64,000 bases of DNA, from positions 1 to 64,000 of the forward strand of contig NZ_NASD01000006.1 in assembly GCF_002142155.1 (NCBI RefSeq). The letters are read 5' to 3'. Below, in pieces: positions 39,929-51,417 of the stretch. The notes under the pieces are model-generated. The model had not been told where the DNA came from. It made no database searches and was given only the letters and a program-made list of their open reading frames with translations. Source of the DNA: Gilliamella apis. GTDB taxonomy: Bacteria > Pseudomonadota > Gammaproteobacteria > Enterobacterales > Orbaceae. A program made the translations under genes and the position numbers. How positions within the stretch are numbered: the stretch's first letter is position 1; each line of letters opens with the position of its first letter.

Positions 39929-41218
39929 TTACCATGTTAATGAGATTAAAAAATCGCGTAATTTTGCAAAATCATCTGGCATATAATGAGACAGCAACGG
40001 CATTTCAGCCCTTTCAGCTAATGCAGGTGGTAATGGAATGGATCGACCAAGAATATTCTCTACCACTTCTTTAAACTTGGCTGGATGAGCTGTTCCTAAA
40101 AATAAACCATACTCCCCTTCTTGCAATTGATCGCGTAAAGCTCGATAAGCAATAGCACCATGAGGCTCAGATAAATAACCCTTTTTATCCAATTCTTGAA
40201 CGGTTTGTACAGAAACCTCATCAGAAACAGCTGCATGACCTAATGATTTTAATACCCAACCTTCTCGTTGATAAATTTTCTCAATTCTTGGCCAGTTATT
40301 AGGCTGACTTACATCCATAGCATTAGATAATGTAGCTACAGTTTTATGAGGTTCCCACTTTCCTGTTTCTAAATAACGAGGAACAGTGTCGTTGGCATTA
40401 GTTGCAGCAATAAAACGTTTAATTGGCAATCCCATAGTTTTAGCCAGCAATCCGGCAGTTAAATCACCAAAGTTACCGCTTGGCACAGAAATAACTAATT
40501 GTTCTCGTTGTTTTGCTGTCAATTGAGCATAAGCTTCAAAATAATAACAAATTTGTGCTAAAAGCCGACTTATATTAATGGAGTTTGCTGAGTTTAAACC
40601 AATAGCAGTTTTTAACTCTTCATCATCAAAAGCCTTTTTAACTAATGCTTGGCAGGCATCAAAATCACTTTGAATAGCAATGGTGTGAATATTATCACCT
40701 AAAGTACAAAATAGTTTTTCTTGTAACGGGCTAATTTTACCTTCTGGATATAAAATCACTACGCGAATATTCGGTAAGTGATAAAAAGCATGCGCAACAG
40801 CTGCACCAGTGTCCCCAGAGGTTGCCGTCAAGATTGTGATTTTTTTATCCGCAGCAACTTGAACTAATGCTTGTGCCATAAAGCGGCCACCAAAATCTTT
40901 AAATGCTAATGTTGGACCATGATAGAGTTCAAGTGAACCAATATCATCTTCTACTGATTTGACTGGAGCTGGAAATTGGAAGGCATTTTGTACTAATCGA
41001 TGCATATCGTTATCACTAATTTCATTACCAATAAAAGCCAATAATATTTTGGCACTTCTAGTAACAAAATCCATATTTAGCAATGACTCTATTTCTGCAT
41101 CTGAAAATTTTGGTAATTGCTCTGGGAAAAATAATCCTTGCCCTTTACCTAATCCTTGTTGTACGGCCTGAGCAAAACTAACTTGTTCAGAATGATCTTT
41201 TAAGTTATACAATTTCAT
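39929..41218 (-). CDS. thrC: Threonine synthase
   Basis: A pyridoxal phosphate enzyme of 429 residues converting phosphohomoserine to threonine (E. coli 428). The start at 41218 gives MKLYNLKDHSEQVSF, matching the family; the longer frame from 41230 is not needed. The cofactor lysine is Lys107 in PTLAFKDFGG, at the same position as in E. coli. TATSGDTGAAVAHAF and VPSGNFGDLTAG are the phosphate-binding loops. Last gene of thrABC, 77 bases after thrB. Confidence 0.98.
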   Translation of the reverse strand: MKLYNLKDHSEQVSFAQAVQQGLGKGQGLFFPEQLPKFSDAEIESLLNMDFVTRSAKILLAFIGNEISDNDMHRLVQNAFQFPAPVKSVEDDIGSLELYHGPTLAFKDFGGRFMAQALVQVAADKKITILTATSGDTGAAVAHAFYHLPNIRVVILYPEGKISPLQEKLFCTLGDNIHTIAIQSDFDACQALVKKAFDDEELKTAIGLNSANSINISRLLAQICYYFEAYAQLTAKQREQLVISVPSGNFGDLTAGLLAKTMGLPIKRFIAATNANDTVPRYLETGKWEPHKTVATLSNAMDVSQPNNWPRIEKIYQREGWVLKSLGHAAVSDEVSVQTVQELDKKGYLSEPHGAIAYRALRDQLQEGEYGLFLGTAHPAKFKEVVENILGRSIPLPPALAERAEMPLLSHYMPDDFAKLRDFLISLTW

Positions 41219-41295
41219 AATTTGTTCCAACTATTTTATACTTTAATTGTTTTCTTTTTGATTTAATCTTATTGTTAAATTGAATAACAATTAAC

Positions 41296-42234
41296 TTAAA
41301 TCACTCTTGCACCTTGTGGATCTATTTTACAAATATGGGTAAAACCATCTTCATTTTGTAGATAAGAGCTTTTTAATAATGACTCTATCTGCTGTGCCGT
41401 TTCAAGATTATCCGCCACAACAAACATCGTCGGTCCAGATCCTGATATCCCTGAAGCTAATGCACCAAGTTGTTTTACTTTCTTTTGAGTTTCATCAAAA
41501 TTAGGTAGTAATTGTTTACGATAAGGTTCAGCAATATTATCAATTAACATTGCCGCAGCAAGTTTAGGTTGTTTAGTATAACAAGCATGCAAAAAACCAC
41601 CGACATAGCGACCATGAGCGACACAATCAGCTTTTTGGTATTGAGCAGGCAGAATAGCTCTGGCTTCTGCTGTAGAGACTTTAATACCAGGATAGGCCAT
41701 TACCCAATACCAATTTTCAAAGTGAGGTATCGACTCACTGATAACACCCATTTCATCAAGAATAAGTTGCATACCACCTAAATAACAAGGCGCCACATTA
41801 TCATAATGGACACTACCAGATATACGCCCTTCTAGCTCTCCCATCATCGAAAGCATTTCAAACTCATTAAATGGTTCATTAAAAAACTTATTTAATGCAA
41901 CAAAAGCACCAACTACTGAGCAAGCACTTGATCCTAAACCAGAACCAATTGGCATATTTTTTTCAAGAGTTATACTAACAGGCAATGTTTTATCCATAGC
42001 CTTACAGAAACGCTGCCAACATTGATAAACAATATTGAATTTTGGGTCTTTTGGCAGTTTTTTGACAAACTGACCTTTGCTAGTAAGGTTAAACTCAGTT
42101 GCCGACTCAATAGTAATACAGTCACCTAACATTGCACCACTAATTGGATTGATTGCCGCCCCCAAAATATCAAAACCAACACTAATGTTTGCCATTGATG
42201 CAGGAGCATAAACTGTTAATGATTTATGACTCAT
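41296..42234 (-). CDS. thrB: Homoserine kinase
   Basis: A GHMP kinase of 312 residues (E. coli 310). The nucleotide motif [16 protein letters not shown] lies near 91-106, the N-terminal [16 protein letters not shown] is the substrate region, and [14 protein letters not shown] is the third GHMP motif. It starts directly after the thrA stop with no spacer, so translation is coupled. Confidence 0.98.
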   Translation of the reverse strand: MSHKSLTVYAPASMANISVGFDILGAAINPISGAMLGDCITIESATEFNLTSKGQFVKKLPKDPKFNIVYQCWQRFCKAMDKTLPVSITLEKNMPIGSGLGSSACSVVGAFVALNKFFNEPFNEFEMLSMMGELEGRISGSVHYDNVAPCYLGGMQLILDEMGVISESIPHFENWYWVMAYPGIKVSTAEARAILPAQYQKADCVAHGRYVGGFLHACYTKQPKLAAAMLIDNIAEPYRKQLLPNFDETQKKVKQLGALASGISGSGPTMFVVADNLETAQQIESLLKSSYLQNEDGFTHICKIDPQGARVI

Positions 42235-44691
42235 TTAGCCTCCAATTTTTCCCGATGTGGTTCGTAGAATATCAGCAAAAACACCTGCCGCTGTCACGTC
42301 ATTACCAGCGCCATAACCACGTAATACTAATGGAATTGGTTGATAATACCTAGTATAAAATGCTAAAGCATTTTCACCATTTTTAACTTTATAAAGTGGA
42401 TCATCTGTATCTACAGCTTCAATTTTGACGCAACATTGACCACCATCAATACTACCTACATACCGTAATACTTTTCCTTCTTTGGCTGCTTTTTCTGATT
42501 TTTCTTTAAATTCAGCATCTAGTTGTGGTAATTTTGACATAAACTCATCGATATTACCTTGAGAATATTCCGCAGGCAGAACTGATTCAACTTTAATTTG
42601 ATCTAATTCCAGTTGTAATCCTGATTCTCTGGCTAAAATCAACAATTTTCTGGCTACATCTGTACCTGATAAATCATCACGAGGGTCTGGTTCGGTAAAG
42701 CCCTTTTCTTTCGCCAATTTAGTCGCTTCTGATAAAGACATACCTTCATCTAATTTGCCAAAAATAAAAGATAACGATCCAGATAATATGCCGGAAAACT
42801 TGATCAGTTCATCACCAGCATTGAGCAGATTTTGTAAATTTTCTATTACAGGTAAACCAGCACCAACATTGGTATCATATTGAAACTTACGTTTACTATT
42901 GGCCGCTTCTTGCCGTAGGCGAAGATAATAAGCCATTGAACTTGTATTGGCTTTCTTATTTGGTGTGACCACATGGAAGCCATTGGCAAGGAAATCAACA
43001 TATTTATCTGATACATCACTACTTGAAGTACAATCAACTAAAATTGGATTAAGTAATCGATTGTTTTTAGCAAAATCAATAATACTATTTAGAGTATAAT
43101 CTGTATCACTTTGTTTTATTTGATCACGCCAATTCGCTAAATCAATACCATCACGATTAAGTACAGAATGTTTGGAATTGAATAAACCACAAACCCGTAA
43201 ATCGATCTGTTTATTTTTAAGCCATTTTTGTTGACGACCAATTTGATCGACCAATGCACCACCAACACCACCAACACCAATAACAAACACATCTAACATT
43301 TTGTCTGTACCAAAAAGCATTTGGTGCGTTACACGTACTCCCATTACAGCAACATCATTATCAACCACAACCGAAATTGAACGCTCTGATGAACCTTGTG
43401 CAATTGCTACGATGTTAATATTGGCTCGAGCTAATGCAGTAAAGAAGTTAGCAGATAAACCACGTAACGTTCGCATACCATCACCAACTACAGAAATAAT
43501 TGCCAATTTGTCAATCACTTCGATAGGTTCAAGTAAGCCATCTTTTAATTCTAAATAAAATTCATCACTTAATGCCTCTTCAGCACGATATAGTTCGGTT
43601 TGAGGAACACAAAAACTAATACTATATTCAGATGATGATTGAGTAATCAGTACCACCGAAATCCCGGCATAAGTCATAGCAGAAAATACTCGAGCAGACA
43701 TACCTACCATACCTTTTAGCCCTGGCCCTGATACATTAATCATCGCCATATTATTTAAATTGGTTATACCTTTTACTGGAGTTGAACTATCCACAACATT
43801 AGCACCAATTAAAGTCCCCGGAGCATCTGGATTATTGGTATTTTTAATTAAGCATGGAATTTGGAATTGGGCGATTGGCAAAATTGTTCTTGGATGAAGC
43901 ACTTTTGCACCAAAGTAAGATAACTCCATTGCCTCTTGATAAGACATGGTTTTTAATAATTTGGCATCTGGAACAATTCGAGGATCACAGGTATAAACCC
44001 CATCCACATCGGTCCAAATTTCACAGCTATTTGCACGTAAACATGCAGCTAAAACTGATGCCGAATAATCAGATCCATTACGACCAAGAACAACTAATTC
44101 ACCTTTTTCATTTCCGGCGGTAAAACCTGGCATCAAAATAATATTTTCTGGTGGAATATTCATTTCGCTGATGCGATGGGAAGATTCAACAATATCAACC
44201 GTTGATTCTAAATAATCACCTTCCGCAATTAACATTGCTACCGGATTAATTACGGTCACTGCATGACCTTTTGCTTTTAGCACCTCTTGCATGATTGCAA
44301 TTGAAAGTTTTTCACCTCTGCAAATGATAGTAGCATTAATACTGTCAGGACATTGACCTAATAACCGAATACCTTCTAACAATTGTTTGACATTATTTAA
44401 CTCATTGAGTGCAAATTTTTTCATCTCTTCATAGGCAAAATTAGGCAGTGCTTGTGATATTCCTGCTAAGAGATCCGCAAAGATTTTTTCTGCATCATAA
44501 ATATTTGTTTGTATATCTTGCCGTGCTACAGTTTTTTCAACCATTGCGACTAAATGATTGGTAATTTTAGCTGGTGCAGATAAAACTGTTGCTGTTTGTT
44601 CTTGTTTAGCATTATTCTCAATAATCTCTGCTACACGCAAAAAGCGTTCTGCGTTGGCAACAGATGTTCCTCCAAATTTTAAAACTTTCAT
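42235..44691 (-). CDS. thrA: Bifunctional aspartokinase/homoserine dehydrogenase I
   Basis: An 818-residue fusion (E. coli ThrA 820) catalysing the first and third steps of the aspartate pathway. The kinase domain starts with [17 protein letters not shown] and has [16 protein letters not shown] near 200. Tandem ACT domains (about 310-460) should bind threonine for feedback control. The dehydrogenase domain begins with [18 protein letters not shown] near 465 and has [19 protein letters not shown] and [24 protein letters not shown]. It heads thrABC behind a leader peptide and attenuator. Confidence 0.98.
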   Translation of the reverse strand: MKVLKFGGTSVANAERFLRVAEIIENNAKQEQTATVLSAPAKITNHLVAMVEKTVARQDIQTNIYDAEKIFADLLAGISQALPNFAYEEMKKFALNELNNVKQLLEGIRLLGQCPDSINATIICRGEKLSIAIMQEVLKAKGHAVTVINPVAMLIAEGDYLESTVDIVESSHRISEMNIPPENIILMPGFTAGNEKGELVVLGRNGSDYSASVLAACLRANSCEIWTDVDGVYTCDPRIVPDAKLLKTMSYQEAMELSYFGAKVLHPRTILPIAQFQIPCLIKNTNNPDAPGTLIGANVVDSSTPVKGITNLNNMAMINVSGPGLKGMVGMSARVFSAMTYAGISVVLITQSSSEYSISFCVPQTELYRAEEALSDEFYLELKDGLLEPIEVIDKLAIISVVGDGMRTLRGLSANFFTALARANINIVAIAQGSSERSISVVVDNDVAVMGVRVTHQMLFGTDKMLDVFVIGVGGVGGALVDQIGRQQKWLKNKQIDLRVCGLFNSKHSVLNRDGIDLANWRDQIKQSDTDYTLNSIIDFAKNNRLLNPILVDCTSSSDVSDKYVDFLANGFHVVTPNKKANTSSMAYYLRLRQEAANSKRKFQYDTNVGAGLPVIENLQNLLNAGDELIKFSGILSGSLSFIFGKLDEGMSLSEATKLAKEKGFTEPDPRDDLSGTDVARKLLILARESGLQLELDQIKVESVLPAEYSQGNIDEFMSKLPQLDAEFKEKSEKAAKEGKVLRYVGSIDGGQCCVKIEAVDTDDPLYKVKNGENALAFYTRYYQPIPLVLRGYGAGNDVTAAGVFADILRTTSGKIGG

Positions 44692-44828
44692 ATCACACCT
44701 TACTTATTTTTCTAATTTATGCCAATGACAATTCAAAATGTAATTTTTTTAAATCACTTATAAAATCAATATTTTGAATTCTTTTTTTTGTTATTAATGT
44801 TTTTGAATATTTTTTATTTTATAAAACA

Positions 44829-44856
44829 AAAAACCCGCCTTTTTTGGCGGGTTTTT
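44829..44856 (-). terminator. thr operon attenuator terminator
   Basis: On the minus strand AAAAACCCGCC pairs with GGCGGGTTTTT across a six-A loop, followed by TGTTTTAT. Its 5' arm AACCCGCC can instead pair with GGCGGGTT at 44886-44879, which overlaps the stop codon of the leader peptide. These are the alternative terminator and antiterminator folds of a transcription attenuator. It lies 137 bases before thrA. Confidence 0.9.
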
Positions 44857-44876
44857 CGATATTTTTTAAGGAAAAA

Positions 44877-44951
44877 TCAACCCGCCCTATAATTAATAAT
44901 AGTGCCGGTGGTGCCAATAATACCTGAAATCATCATCATCATAGTTTTCAT
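44877..44951 (-). CDS. thrL: thr operon leader peptide
   Basis: A 24-residue leader peptide with an AGGA ribosome site. From the start it reads MKT, four Met (4-7), ISG, then Ile11-Ile12-Gly-Thr14-Thr15-Gly-Thr17-Ile18-Ile19, and ends NYRAG. The cluster of Thr and Ile codons is what E. coli thrL uses to sense both amino acids through ribosome stalling. The stop codon lies inside GGCGGGTTGA, which can form the antiterminator with the 5' arm of the terminator. The Met run is not known to me from other thr leaders. Confidence 0.88.
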   Translation of the reverse strand: MKTMMMMISGIIGTTGTIINYRAG

Positions 44952-44980
44952 TATTTTTCCTAAAAAAATCCCTAAACAAA

Positions 44981-45008
44981 ACAGCCTGACATTTTCATGT
45001 CAGGCTGT
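44981..45008 (-). terminator. Terminator upstream of the thr leader
   Basis: A perfect 12-bp stem, ACAGCCTGACAT / ATGTCAGGCTGT, with a four-base loop and TTTGTTTAG after it on the minus strand. It ends the orphan gene at 45014-45343. Only 29 bases separate it from the leader ATG, so the thr promoter must lie in or above this hairpin. Confidence 0.85.
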
Positions 45009-45013
45009 AAAAA

Positions 45014-45343
45014 TTAAAAAACTTTTTTGCTGTTTTCGTATTCGTTCACTACCTTATTTAAGGCTTGGTAGATACTTTCTGCATCCTGTTTTTTTAATGC
45101 TTCATCAAGTATATTGAGATACGATAACATTAGTTTTTGATTATCTTCAGCAAATTGTGGCGAAACTTCCTGATCTTCATATAACATGACATAAGTACGC
45201 GCAAATCCAAAGATCAAAAAATAAACTGATGCATTTTTTGGATCATTTTGGATTAAAGCCCTCATAGCCTTACGTAGTTTTACATACGAGTCGGTACCAG
45301 GTAAGCTTGTCGCAAATGTTTTTGTTACGTCAGAAAATGTCAT
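45014..45343 (-). CDS. Hypothetical all-alpha protein, 109 residues
   Basis: I do not recognise it. From the ATG at 45343 it gives 109 residues, mostly amphipathic helices (YVKLRKAMRALIQNDPKNAS, AEDNQKLMLSYLNILDEALK, IYQALNKVVNEYENSKKVF). There is no signal peptide, transmembrane helix or known motif. The start is chosen because TGAGG lies 9 bases upstream; a longer frame to 45385 would add a spurious hydrophobic stretch. It stands alone between ydfG and the thr leader, with its own terminator. A small soluble helical protein of unknown role, probably lineage-specific. Confidence 0.7.
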   Translation of the reverse strand: MTFSDVTKTFATSLPGTDSYVKLRKAMRALIQNDPKNASVYFLIFGFARTYVMLYEDQEVSPQFAEDNQKLMLSYLNILDEALKKQDAESIYQALNKVVNEYENSKKVF

Positions 45344-45486
45344 TGCTAAAACCTCAATCAAAATCACAAGCGAAAAGAATAGCAATCCATTAACATAAGT
45401 GCAAGTCTATTTTGATTTTCAATTCTATTTTTTTATTATTTTTTATTTAACACATTGATATATATCAATGCCAATTTGGTTTAATG

Positions 45487-46239
45487 TTAAACTTGTTTAC
45501 AAACAGATAACCCTGCCGAAGCTTGGGCAACTGGCATAATTTCAATTGAATTCACATTAAAATGATTAGGTGTATTCACTAACCATGACACCGTATTAGC
45601 AATATCCTCAGGAGTAACATAATCAACATCTTTATAAACTGTCGCGGCTTGTTCGTCATTACCATGGAATCGTACATTGGAAAATTCTGTACCACCACAT
45701 AATCCTGGTTCAATATTTGTTACTCTGATTCTTTTACCTAGTAAATCTGTCCGTAAATTAGCACTAAATTGCTTAACAAATGCTTTTGAGGCACCATAAA
45801 CATTACCACCTTTATAAGCATAAGTTCCCGCCACTGATCCAAGATTTATTATGTAACCATAATTGCGTTCAACCATACTCGGTAAAATTTGATGAGTTAG
45901 GTGAACTAAGCCGATAATGTTAGTTTGAATCATTGTTTCCCAATCATTATAATTCGCCTCATATGCAGGTTCTAATCCCAGTGCCAATCCAGCATTATTG
46001 ATTAATATATCAATCGGTTGAAATTCTTTCGGTAATTGCAATAAGATAGTTTCGACGGCATCTTTTTTGGTGACATCAAACGTTAAAGGCAAAAAGTTAT
46101 CCCCTAACTCATCAGCAAGTTTCTGTAATTTATCACCTCTTCTAGCAGCACCAATGACTTTATAACCGTCAGCAATAAGTTTTCGACAAATAGCTTGACC
46201 AAAACCAGAAGAAGCTCCAGTAACTAAAGCGATATTCAT
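45487..46239 (-). CDS. ydfG: NADP-dependent 3-hydroxy acid dehydrogenase YdfG
   Basis: A short-chain dehydrogenase of 250 residues (E. coli YdfG 248) acting on serine, allo-threonine and 3-hydroxy acids such as malonic semialdehyde. The cofactor loop is TGASSGFG, followed by ILINNAGLALGLEPAYEA, Ser in LGSVAGTYAYKGGNVYGASKAF with the YxxxK catalytic pair, and IEPGLCGGTEFSNVRFHG, which is diagnostic for YdfG. ATG at 46239 with AGGGG upstream is preferred to TTG at 46245. Single-gene unit. Confidence 0.94.
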   Translation of the reverse strand: MNIALVTGASSGFGQAICRKLIADGYKVIGAARRGDKLQKLADELGDNFLPLTFDVTKKDAVETILLQLPKEFQPIDILINNAGLALGLEPAYEANYNDWETMIQTNIIGLVHLTHQILPSMVERNYGYIINLGSVAGTYAYKGGNVYGASKAFVKQFSANLRTDLLGKRIRVTNIEPGLCGGTEFSNVRFHGNDEQAATVYKDVDYVTPEDIANTVSWLVNTPNHFNVNSIEIMPVAQASAGLSVCKQV

Positions 46240-46328
46240 ATTCAATCCCCTTTACTCATGATAATTGTCTGATTTTACCTTTATAACATTGAAATAAATA
46301 ATAGATTATTCTGCATTAAATACAAAAA

Positions 46329-46348
46329 AACCCGCTACATAGCGGGTT
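46329..46348 (-). terminator. Terminator after uspA
   Basis: On the minus strand AACCCGCTA / TAGCGGGTT with a tight loop is followed by TTTTTTTG. It lies about 14 bases past the uspA stop. Confidence 0.9.
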
Positions 46349-46361
46349 GACATCGAATATT

Positions 46362-46814
46362 TCATTTAGCTGGTTCTTCGGAAGGCTCTTCATCTTTCAA
46401 AGGAACAATCAACGTATCAATATGGGTATTATTAATTAGTTGACGAGCAGAAGACATTAATTTGCTCCAGAAATCTTGGTGATGACCACAAACAACCAGA
46501 TCTGCACCATATTCATGGATAGCTTCAATTAATACTTGGCCAAATTCACCATTGCCAGAAAGAGTGTGTGCAATTGGATAACCAGCATCATCAGCAAGTT
46601 TATTCAATGCAATATGAGCATCTTCAGTGATACGATCTTTCATATCATTCATATTAATATCAACTAAACCAGTATAAAGATCAGAATAATTAATACCGAC
46701 ATGAATTAGTGATATTTGAGCATTATATGGTCTAGCCATAGAAACTGCTTTTTCAACAAGAACTTCACTTTCAGGTGATAAATCCACTGCGACTAAAATA
46801 TGTTTATAAGCCAT
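46362..46814 (-). CDS. uspA: Universal stress protein UspA
   Basis: A 150-residue UspA protein (E. coli 144). It starts [20 protein letters not shown] and has [41 protein letters not shown] and a final DTLIVPL strand. It lacks the G-x2-G-x9-G ATP loop, as expected for the non-nucleotide UspA type. A short acidic tail ([11 protein letters not shown]) is added. ATG at 46814 follows AAGGAG. The neighbour pitA is also next to uspA in E. coli. Confidence 0.95.
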   Translation of the reverse strand: MAYKHILVAVDLSPESEVLVEKAVSMARPYNAQISLIHVGINYSDLYTGLVDINMNDMKDRITEDAHIALNKLADDAGYPIAHTLSGNGEFGQVLIEAIHEYGADLVVCGHHQDFWSKLMSSARQLINNTHIDTLIVPLKDEEPSEEPAK

Positions 46815-46878
46815 AATATTCACTCCTTCCTATTTTTGATGCTCTAATTAAATTAGAATTTATATTTCCTTTTTACTA

Positions 46879-48393
46879 CTAAATTAATTTTTGAGCAAGC
46901 CAAAATAGTGACCCAGATAACAAAATTGAAATTGGCAATGTAAGAATCCAAGTTAATGCAATATTTTTAATTGTTTTACTTTGTACCCCACCACCGTCAA
47001 CAATCATCGTACCAGCAACCGATGAGGAAAGAACTTGAGTTGTTGATACAGGCATTCCAGTATAGCTTGCTATACCTATTGATAACGCGGTTGTAATTTG
47101 TGCAGAGACACCTTGAGCATAAGTCATCCCTTTTTTACCGATTTTTTCACCAATGGTTACTGCAACCCGTCGCCAACCTATCATAGTACCTACAGCAAGC
47201 GCTGAAGCTACGCCGATAATAATCCAAACTGGTGCGTACTCGACAGTTTTTAATAAATCATTATTTAGCGATTTTAAGTATTGCTTATCTTCTGCAGGTA
47301 CATTTGGTTGTTTAGCTACATGAGATACCGTATCGGATAAACATAATAAAATACGTCTAGCCTGGGAGCGTTGATCTACATTAAGAGAACCATAATCATT
47401 CATTTTATTAAACAAATTATTAGCAATCCCTAATGTAGTAAACGAACGAGAGTAATCACAATGATATTGATTTAAATCATTTACAGGAATTGAAGTATCT
47501 ACAGCAGACTGTTTTCCTATTACAGTATTAAGTTCATCATTATGGGTAATAAAATATTCTTCAATATTATGAATGGCATTCCTGGTATTAGTAATTTCAT
47601 AGGTTGATGCTCCCATATTTACAATAAATCCAGCAGGCGCAATTCCCATTAATACTAGCATTAATAAACCAATACCTTTTTGTCCATCATTAGCGCCATG
47701 AGAAAAACTTACTCCAGCAGCAGAAATGATCAACATTATGCGAATCCAAAATGGTGGTTTTTTCTTACCATAGAGTTTTTCGCGTTGTTCGGGCGTCATA
47801 AAAATACGCTCTCTTTTTTTACTACGTTTTTTACTTTGACCTTTACGAGTCCAATATTTCCGCAGTAAAAAAATCATTAATCCGGCTATAACAAGACCAA
47901 CAACAGGCGAAATTATTAATGATAAAAAGATTTGAATCATTTTAGGAATATTAAGTGCATCAATAATAGAAGTATCCATAATAAATGCATTAGCCAATGC
48001 AACACCAATAATTGCACCAATTAAAGTATGAGAGCTTGACGCTGGTATACCTACATACCATGTACCTAAATTCCATATAATAGCGGCAAATAAAATCGAA
48101 AATACCATTGCCAGGCCATGTGCAGAACTTACATTTAATAATAAATCAGTAGGTAAAAGATGAACAATTGCATAAGCAACACTAAGTCCACCAAGCAATA
48201 CTCCAAAAAAGTTAAACATACCAGCCATAAAAACAGCAAGCTGTTCTTTTAATGCTCTAGTATATATTACTGTCGCAACTGCGTTTGCAGTATCATGAAA
48301 GCCATTAATTGCCTCGTAAAAAAGAACAAAAAATAGTGCTAAAACTAGCAATATAATGGTTGAAAAGTCTAAATCAGCAAATAGATGAAACAT
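46879..48393 (-). CDS. pitA: Low-affinity phosphate transporter PitA
   Basis: An inner-membrane metal-phosphate:H+ symporter of 504 residues (E. coli PitA 499). The paired PiT signatures are present: [16 protein letters not shown] near 30-45 and the second copy [16 protein letters not shown] near 235. About ten helices flank a central cytoplasmic loop; LDQRSQ-like [18 protein letters not shown] and [11 protein letters not shown] are conserved with PitA. The ATG at 48393 gives [10 protein letters not shown], aligning with E. coli; the longer frame to 48453 is not supported. Confidence 0.96.
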   Translation of the reverse strand: MFHLFADLDFSTIILLVLALFFVLFYEAINGFHDTANAVATVIYTRALKEQLAVFMAGMFNFFGVLLGGLSVAYAIVHLLPTDLLLNVSSAHGLAMVFSILFAAIIWNLGTWYVGIPASSSHTLIGAIIGVALANAFIMDTSIIDALNIPKMIQIFLSLIISPVVGLVIAGLMIFLLRKYWTRKGQSKKRSKKRERIFMTPEQREKLYGKKKPPFWIRIMLIISAAGVSFSHGANDGQKGIGLLMLVLMGIAPAGFIVNMGASTYEITNTRNAIHNIEEYFITHNDELNTVIGKQSAVDTSIPVNDLNQYHCDYSRSFTTLGIANNLFNKMNDYGSLNVDQRSQARRILLCLSDTVSHVAKQPNVPAEDKQYLKSLNNDLLKTVEYAPVWIIIGVASALAVGTMIGWRRVAVTIGEKIGKKGMTYAQGVSAQITTALSIGIASYTGMPVSTTQVLSSSVAGTMIVDGGGVQSKTIKNIALTWILTLPISILLSGSLFWLAQKLI

Positions 48394-48461
48394 AATATAT
48401 CTTTCTGTTGTTAATAGCGGCTCTATTATCCTTGAGAATACCGCAATGAGCAAAACAATTT

Positions 48462-49433
48462 TTACATTTTTCGTTTCGCATAATGGGAGGCTAGAACAGC
48501 ACAGATCATTAATTGAACTTGATGAAAAATCATTAACGGCAAAATCATTATTCCAGTTATAGACATAGGGAAAATCACACTAGCCATAGGAATACCACTT
48601 GCAAGGCTTTTTTTAGAACCGCAAAATACAATTGTGATTTCATCTTCTTTGCTAAAACCCAACAATCGCGAGCTATAAGTAGTAATTAATAACACGATGG
48701 TTAACAAAATTATTGAATAAACAATGATCTCTACAAGAGATAACCAGCTGACTTTAGACCAAATACCATTAACTACCGCATCACTAAAAGCAACATAAAC
48801 AACTAATAATATTGATATACGGTCAGTTTTTGAAATAACACTTTTATATTTATCCACCCATTTGCCAATAAAACGTCTGGATAAATGACCAACCACAAAA
48901 GGTAACATCAGTTTAAGCATAATAGATTCAATGGCATCTAAAATATTCATCGAAGCAGCAGCTTGAGTATGCATTAATAAACCGACTAAGACGGGAGTAA
49001 TAAATACACCTAATAATGTCGATGCCGATGCACTACAAATTGCTGCAGCCACATTACCTTTTGCAATTGAGGTAAAAGCAATTGCCGACTGAACTGTAGC
49101 CGGTAGGACACAAAGGTAAACAAAGCCTAGATAAAGATCTTCCGATAAAAAAGTTGGTACAAGTAGTTGCATCATCATCCCTAGAATCGGGAACACCACG
49201 AAAGTAATAACAAATATCAATAAATGCAATCGCCAATTTTTTATACCAATAACTATTGCATCAAATGACAATTTTGCTCCATGCATAAAAAATAATAGAC
49301 CAATAGCAAAAGTTGTGAGAGTTTCAAAAATAACCTTTGCTTGTCCTTCACATGGGAAAATACTTGCCGTCATCACAACACAAATCAAAATCAGCAAGAA
49401 TGAATCAATTTTAAAACGTTGAAGTATATTCAT
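48462..49433 (-). CDS. yfeH: Bile acid:sodium symporter-like membrane protein YfeH
   Basis: A polytopic inner-membrane protein of 323 residues, orthologous to E. coli YfeH (SBF-like family, related to ASBT and arsenite-type carriers). Conserved stretches: [55 protein letters not shown] and [21 protein letters not shown]. The substrate is unknown. A longer GTG frame begins within the rpoD terminator hairpin and is rejected in favour of the ATG at 49433, although that ATG lacks a clear ribosome site. Confidence 0.9.
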   Translation of the reverse strand: MNILQRFKIDSFLLILICVVMTASIFPCEGQAKVIFETLTTFAIGLLFFMHGAKLSFDAIVIGIKNWRLHLLIFVITFVVFPILGMMMQLLVPTFLSEDLYLGFVYLCVLPATVQSAIAFTSIAKGNVAAAICSASASTLLGVFITPVLVGLLMHTQAAASMNILDAIESIMLKLMLPFVVGHLSRRFIGKWVDKYKSVISKTDRISILLVVYVAFSDAVVNGIWSKVSWLSLVEIIVYSIILLTIVLLITTYSSRLLGFSKEDEITIVFCGSKKSLASGIPMASVIFPMSITGIMILPLMIFHQVQLMICAVLASHYAKRKM

Positions 49434-49452
49434 GATATTAGTTTGATTAGTT

Positions 49453-49478
49453 AAAAAAATCGCCACAAAAGTGGCGAT
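49453..49478 (-). terminator. Terminator after rpoD
   Basis: On the minus strand ATCGCCAC / GTGGCGAT with a four-base loop is followed by a run of T. It lies 19 bases past the rpoD stop. Confidence 0.9.
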
Positions 49479-49496
49479 ATATCTAAAGTTATACTT

Positions 49497-51335
49497 TTAC
49501 TCTAGGAAGCTTCGTAGTACATCAGATCGGCTTGGGTGACGTAATTTACGTAATGCTTTAGCCTCAATCTGACGAATACGTTCACGTGTTACATCAAATT
49601 GTTTACCAACCTCTTCAAGAGTATGGTCGGTATTCATATCAATACCAAATCGCATGCGTAACACTTTAGCTTCACGTGGTGTTAAGCCAGATAAAATATC
49701 ACGTGTTGCACTACGCAGACTTTCAGATGTAGCGGCTTCTAATGGTTGTTCAAGTGCTGTATCTTCAATAAAATCACCTAAATGTGAATCTTCATCATCA
49801 CCAACTGGTGTTTCCATTGAAATAGGCTCTTTAGCAATTTTCAATACTTTACGAATTTTCTCTTCAGGCATTTGCATGCGTTCAGATAACTCTTCTGGCG
49901 TTGGTTCACGACCAATTTCTTGTAACATCTGACGTGAAATTCGATTTAGCTTATTGATTGTTTCAATCATATGTACAGGTATACGTATTGTTCTTGCTTG
50001 GTCAGCAATTGAACGTGTAATCGCTTGTCGAATCCACCAAGTCGCATATGTAGAGAATTTATATCCTCGGCGATATTCAAACTTGTCAACAGCCTTCATC
50101 AAGCCAATGTTACCTTCTTGAATAAGATCTAAGAACTGTAAACCTCGGTTAGTATATTTTTTCGCAATTGAAATTACCAAACGTAAGTTGGCTTCTACCA
50201 TCTCTTTCTTAGCTCGTCGGGCTTTAGCTTCACCGATAGACATTCGTCTATTAATGTCTTTAATTTGCTCAATAGAAAGATTCGTTTCTGTTTCTATCTG
50301 TTGTAAACAGTTAATTTCAGCCTCAATTGGCGCTTCAAATTCCATTAAATTAGCAGCAAAAGCACCTTTACCAGTAACGGCTTTTTTATACCAATTCATG
50401 TTATTTTCATTGCCACTAAAATGCGTCATAAATTGTTTTTTCGGCATTTTACACTGTTCAACACAGATCCTCATAATTACACGCTCATGTGATCTTACGC
50501 GATCCATCATGCTTCTCATATTATTAACAAGAATATCAAATTGTTTACCTACTAATCTGAATTGTTTGAAAACTTCAGATAAATTTTCAATTTCTTGTTG
50601 TGCTTTTTTATGGGCACGACCATATTTTTTTATTGCTGCAGAGGTTTTATCATGCTGTTCTTTAAGTTCAGAAAATTTCGCTCTTGCCACTTCAGGATCA
50701 ATTGAAACATCATCATCAGCTGAGGAATCGCCATCTTCTTCACTTTCGTCATCGTTATCGTCGATATCGATTTCAGATTCACTCTCGTCCAACTCTTCTG
50801 GAAGCTCTTCAGATGCTTCTTCAGCATTAGGATCAACAAAACCAGTGATAAGATCAGATAAACGAACCTCACCACTTTCCACTAAATTGTATTGTTCTAA
50901 AAGATAAGTAATCGCTTCTGGGTATTCAGATACTGAGGTTTGAACTTGATTAATACCATCTTCAATACGTTTAGCGATATCAATTTCACCTTCACGAGTT
51001 AATAGTTCAACTGCACCCATTTCACGCATATACATACGGACAGGATCTGTCGTTCTGCCTATTTCTGATTCTACATTAGATAAAACTAGTGCTGTAGCTG
51101 CTTCAACGGCCTCTTCATCCGGAACATTATCTGAAAGTAATAATTCATCTGAATCTGGGGCTTCTTCAAGTACTTGAATGCCCATATCATTGATCATTTG
51201 GATAATATCTTCAATCTGATCTGAATCAATGATTTCTTCAGGCAAGTGATCATTGACATCAGCATAGGTCAGGTATCCTAGCTCCTTTCCTCGGATGATC
51301 AGGAGTTTTAACTGTGATTGAGAATTTTGCTCCAT
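49497..51335 (-). CDS. rpoD: RNA polymerase sigma factor RpoD (sigma-70)
   Basis: The primary sigma factor, 612 residues (E. coli 613). Region 1.1 opens [31 protein letters not shown] is region 1.2. An acidic non-conserved region spans about 180-210 ([20 protein letters not shown]). Region 2 contains [33 protein letters not shown] and [17 protein letters not shown] for -10 recognition; region 4 has the -35 helix [23 protein letters not shown] at 51335 is chosen over an upstream GTG. Last gene of rpsU-dnaG-rpoD. Confidence 0.99.
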   Translation of the reverse strand: MEQNSQSQLKLLIIRGKELGYLTYADVNDHLPEEIIDSDQIEDIIQMINDMGIQVLEEAPDSDELLLSDNVPDEEAVEAATALVLSNVESEIGRTTDPVRMYMREMGAVELLTREGEIDIAKRIEDGINQVQTSVSEYPEAITYLLEQYNLVESGEVRLSDLITGFVDPNAEEASEELPEELDESESEIDIDDNDDESEEDGDSSADDDVSIDPEVARAKFSELKEQHDKTSAAIKKYGRAHKKAQQEIENLSEVFKQFRLVGKQFDILVNNMRSMMDRVRSHERVIMRICVEQCKMPKKQFMTHFSGNENNMNWYKKAVTGKGAFAANLMEFEAPIEAEINCLQQIETETNLSIEQIKDINRRMSIGEAKARRAKKEMVEANLRLVISIAKKYTNRGLQFLDLIQEGNIGLMKAVDKFEYRRGYKFSTYATWWIRQAITRSIADQARTIRIPVHMIETINKLNRISRQMLQEIGREPTPEELSERMQMPEEKIRKVLKIAKEPISMETPVGDDEDSHLGDFIEDTALEQPLEAATSESLRSATRDILSGLTPREAKVLRMRFGIDMNTDHTLEEVGKQFDVTRERIRQIEAKALRKLRHPSRSDVLRSFLE

Positions 51336-51417
51336 AAAGGTATCCACATTTAGTTATTCGGTCATGTATATTATATATGCAGAATAAGAAATAATTTTCT
51401 ACATATACCCTGTATAT

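Noticed and set aside
49434-49466. GTG start for yfeH upstream of 49433
   Set aside because: This codon lies inside the rpoD terminator hairpin, and the extra residues do not match the family N-terminus.
50188-50907. 239-codon open frame on the plus strand opposite rpoD
   Set aside because: It is antisense to rpoD; the serine runs mirror the acidic codon run of sigma-70. No ribosome site or family resemblance.
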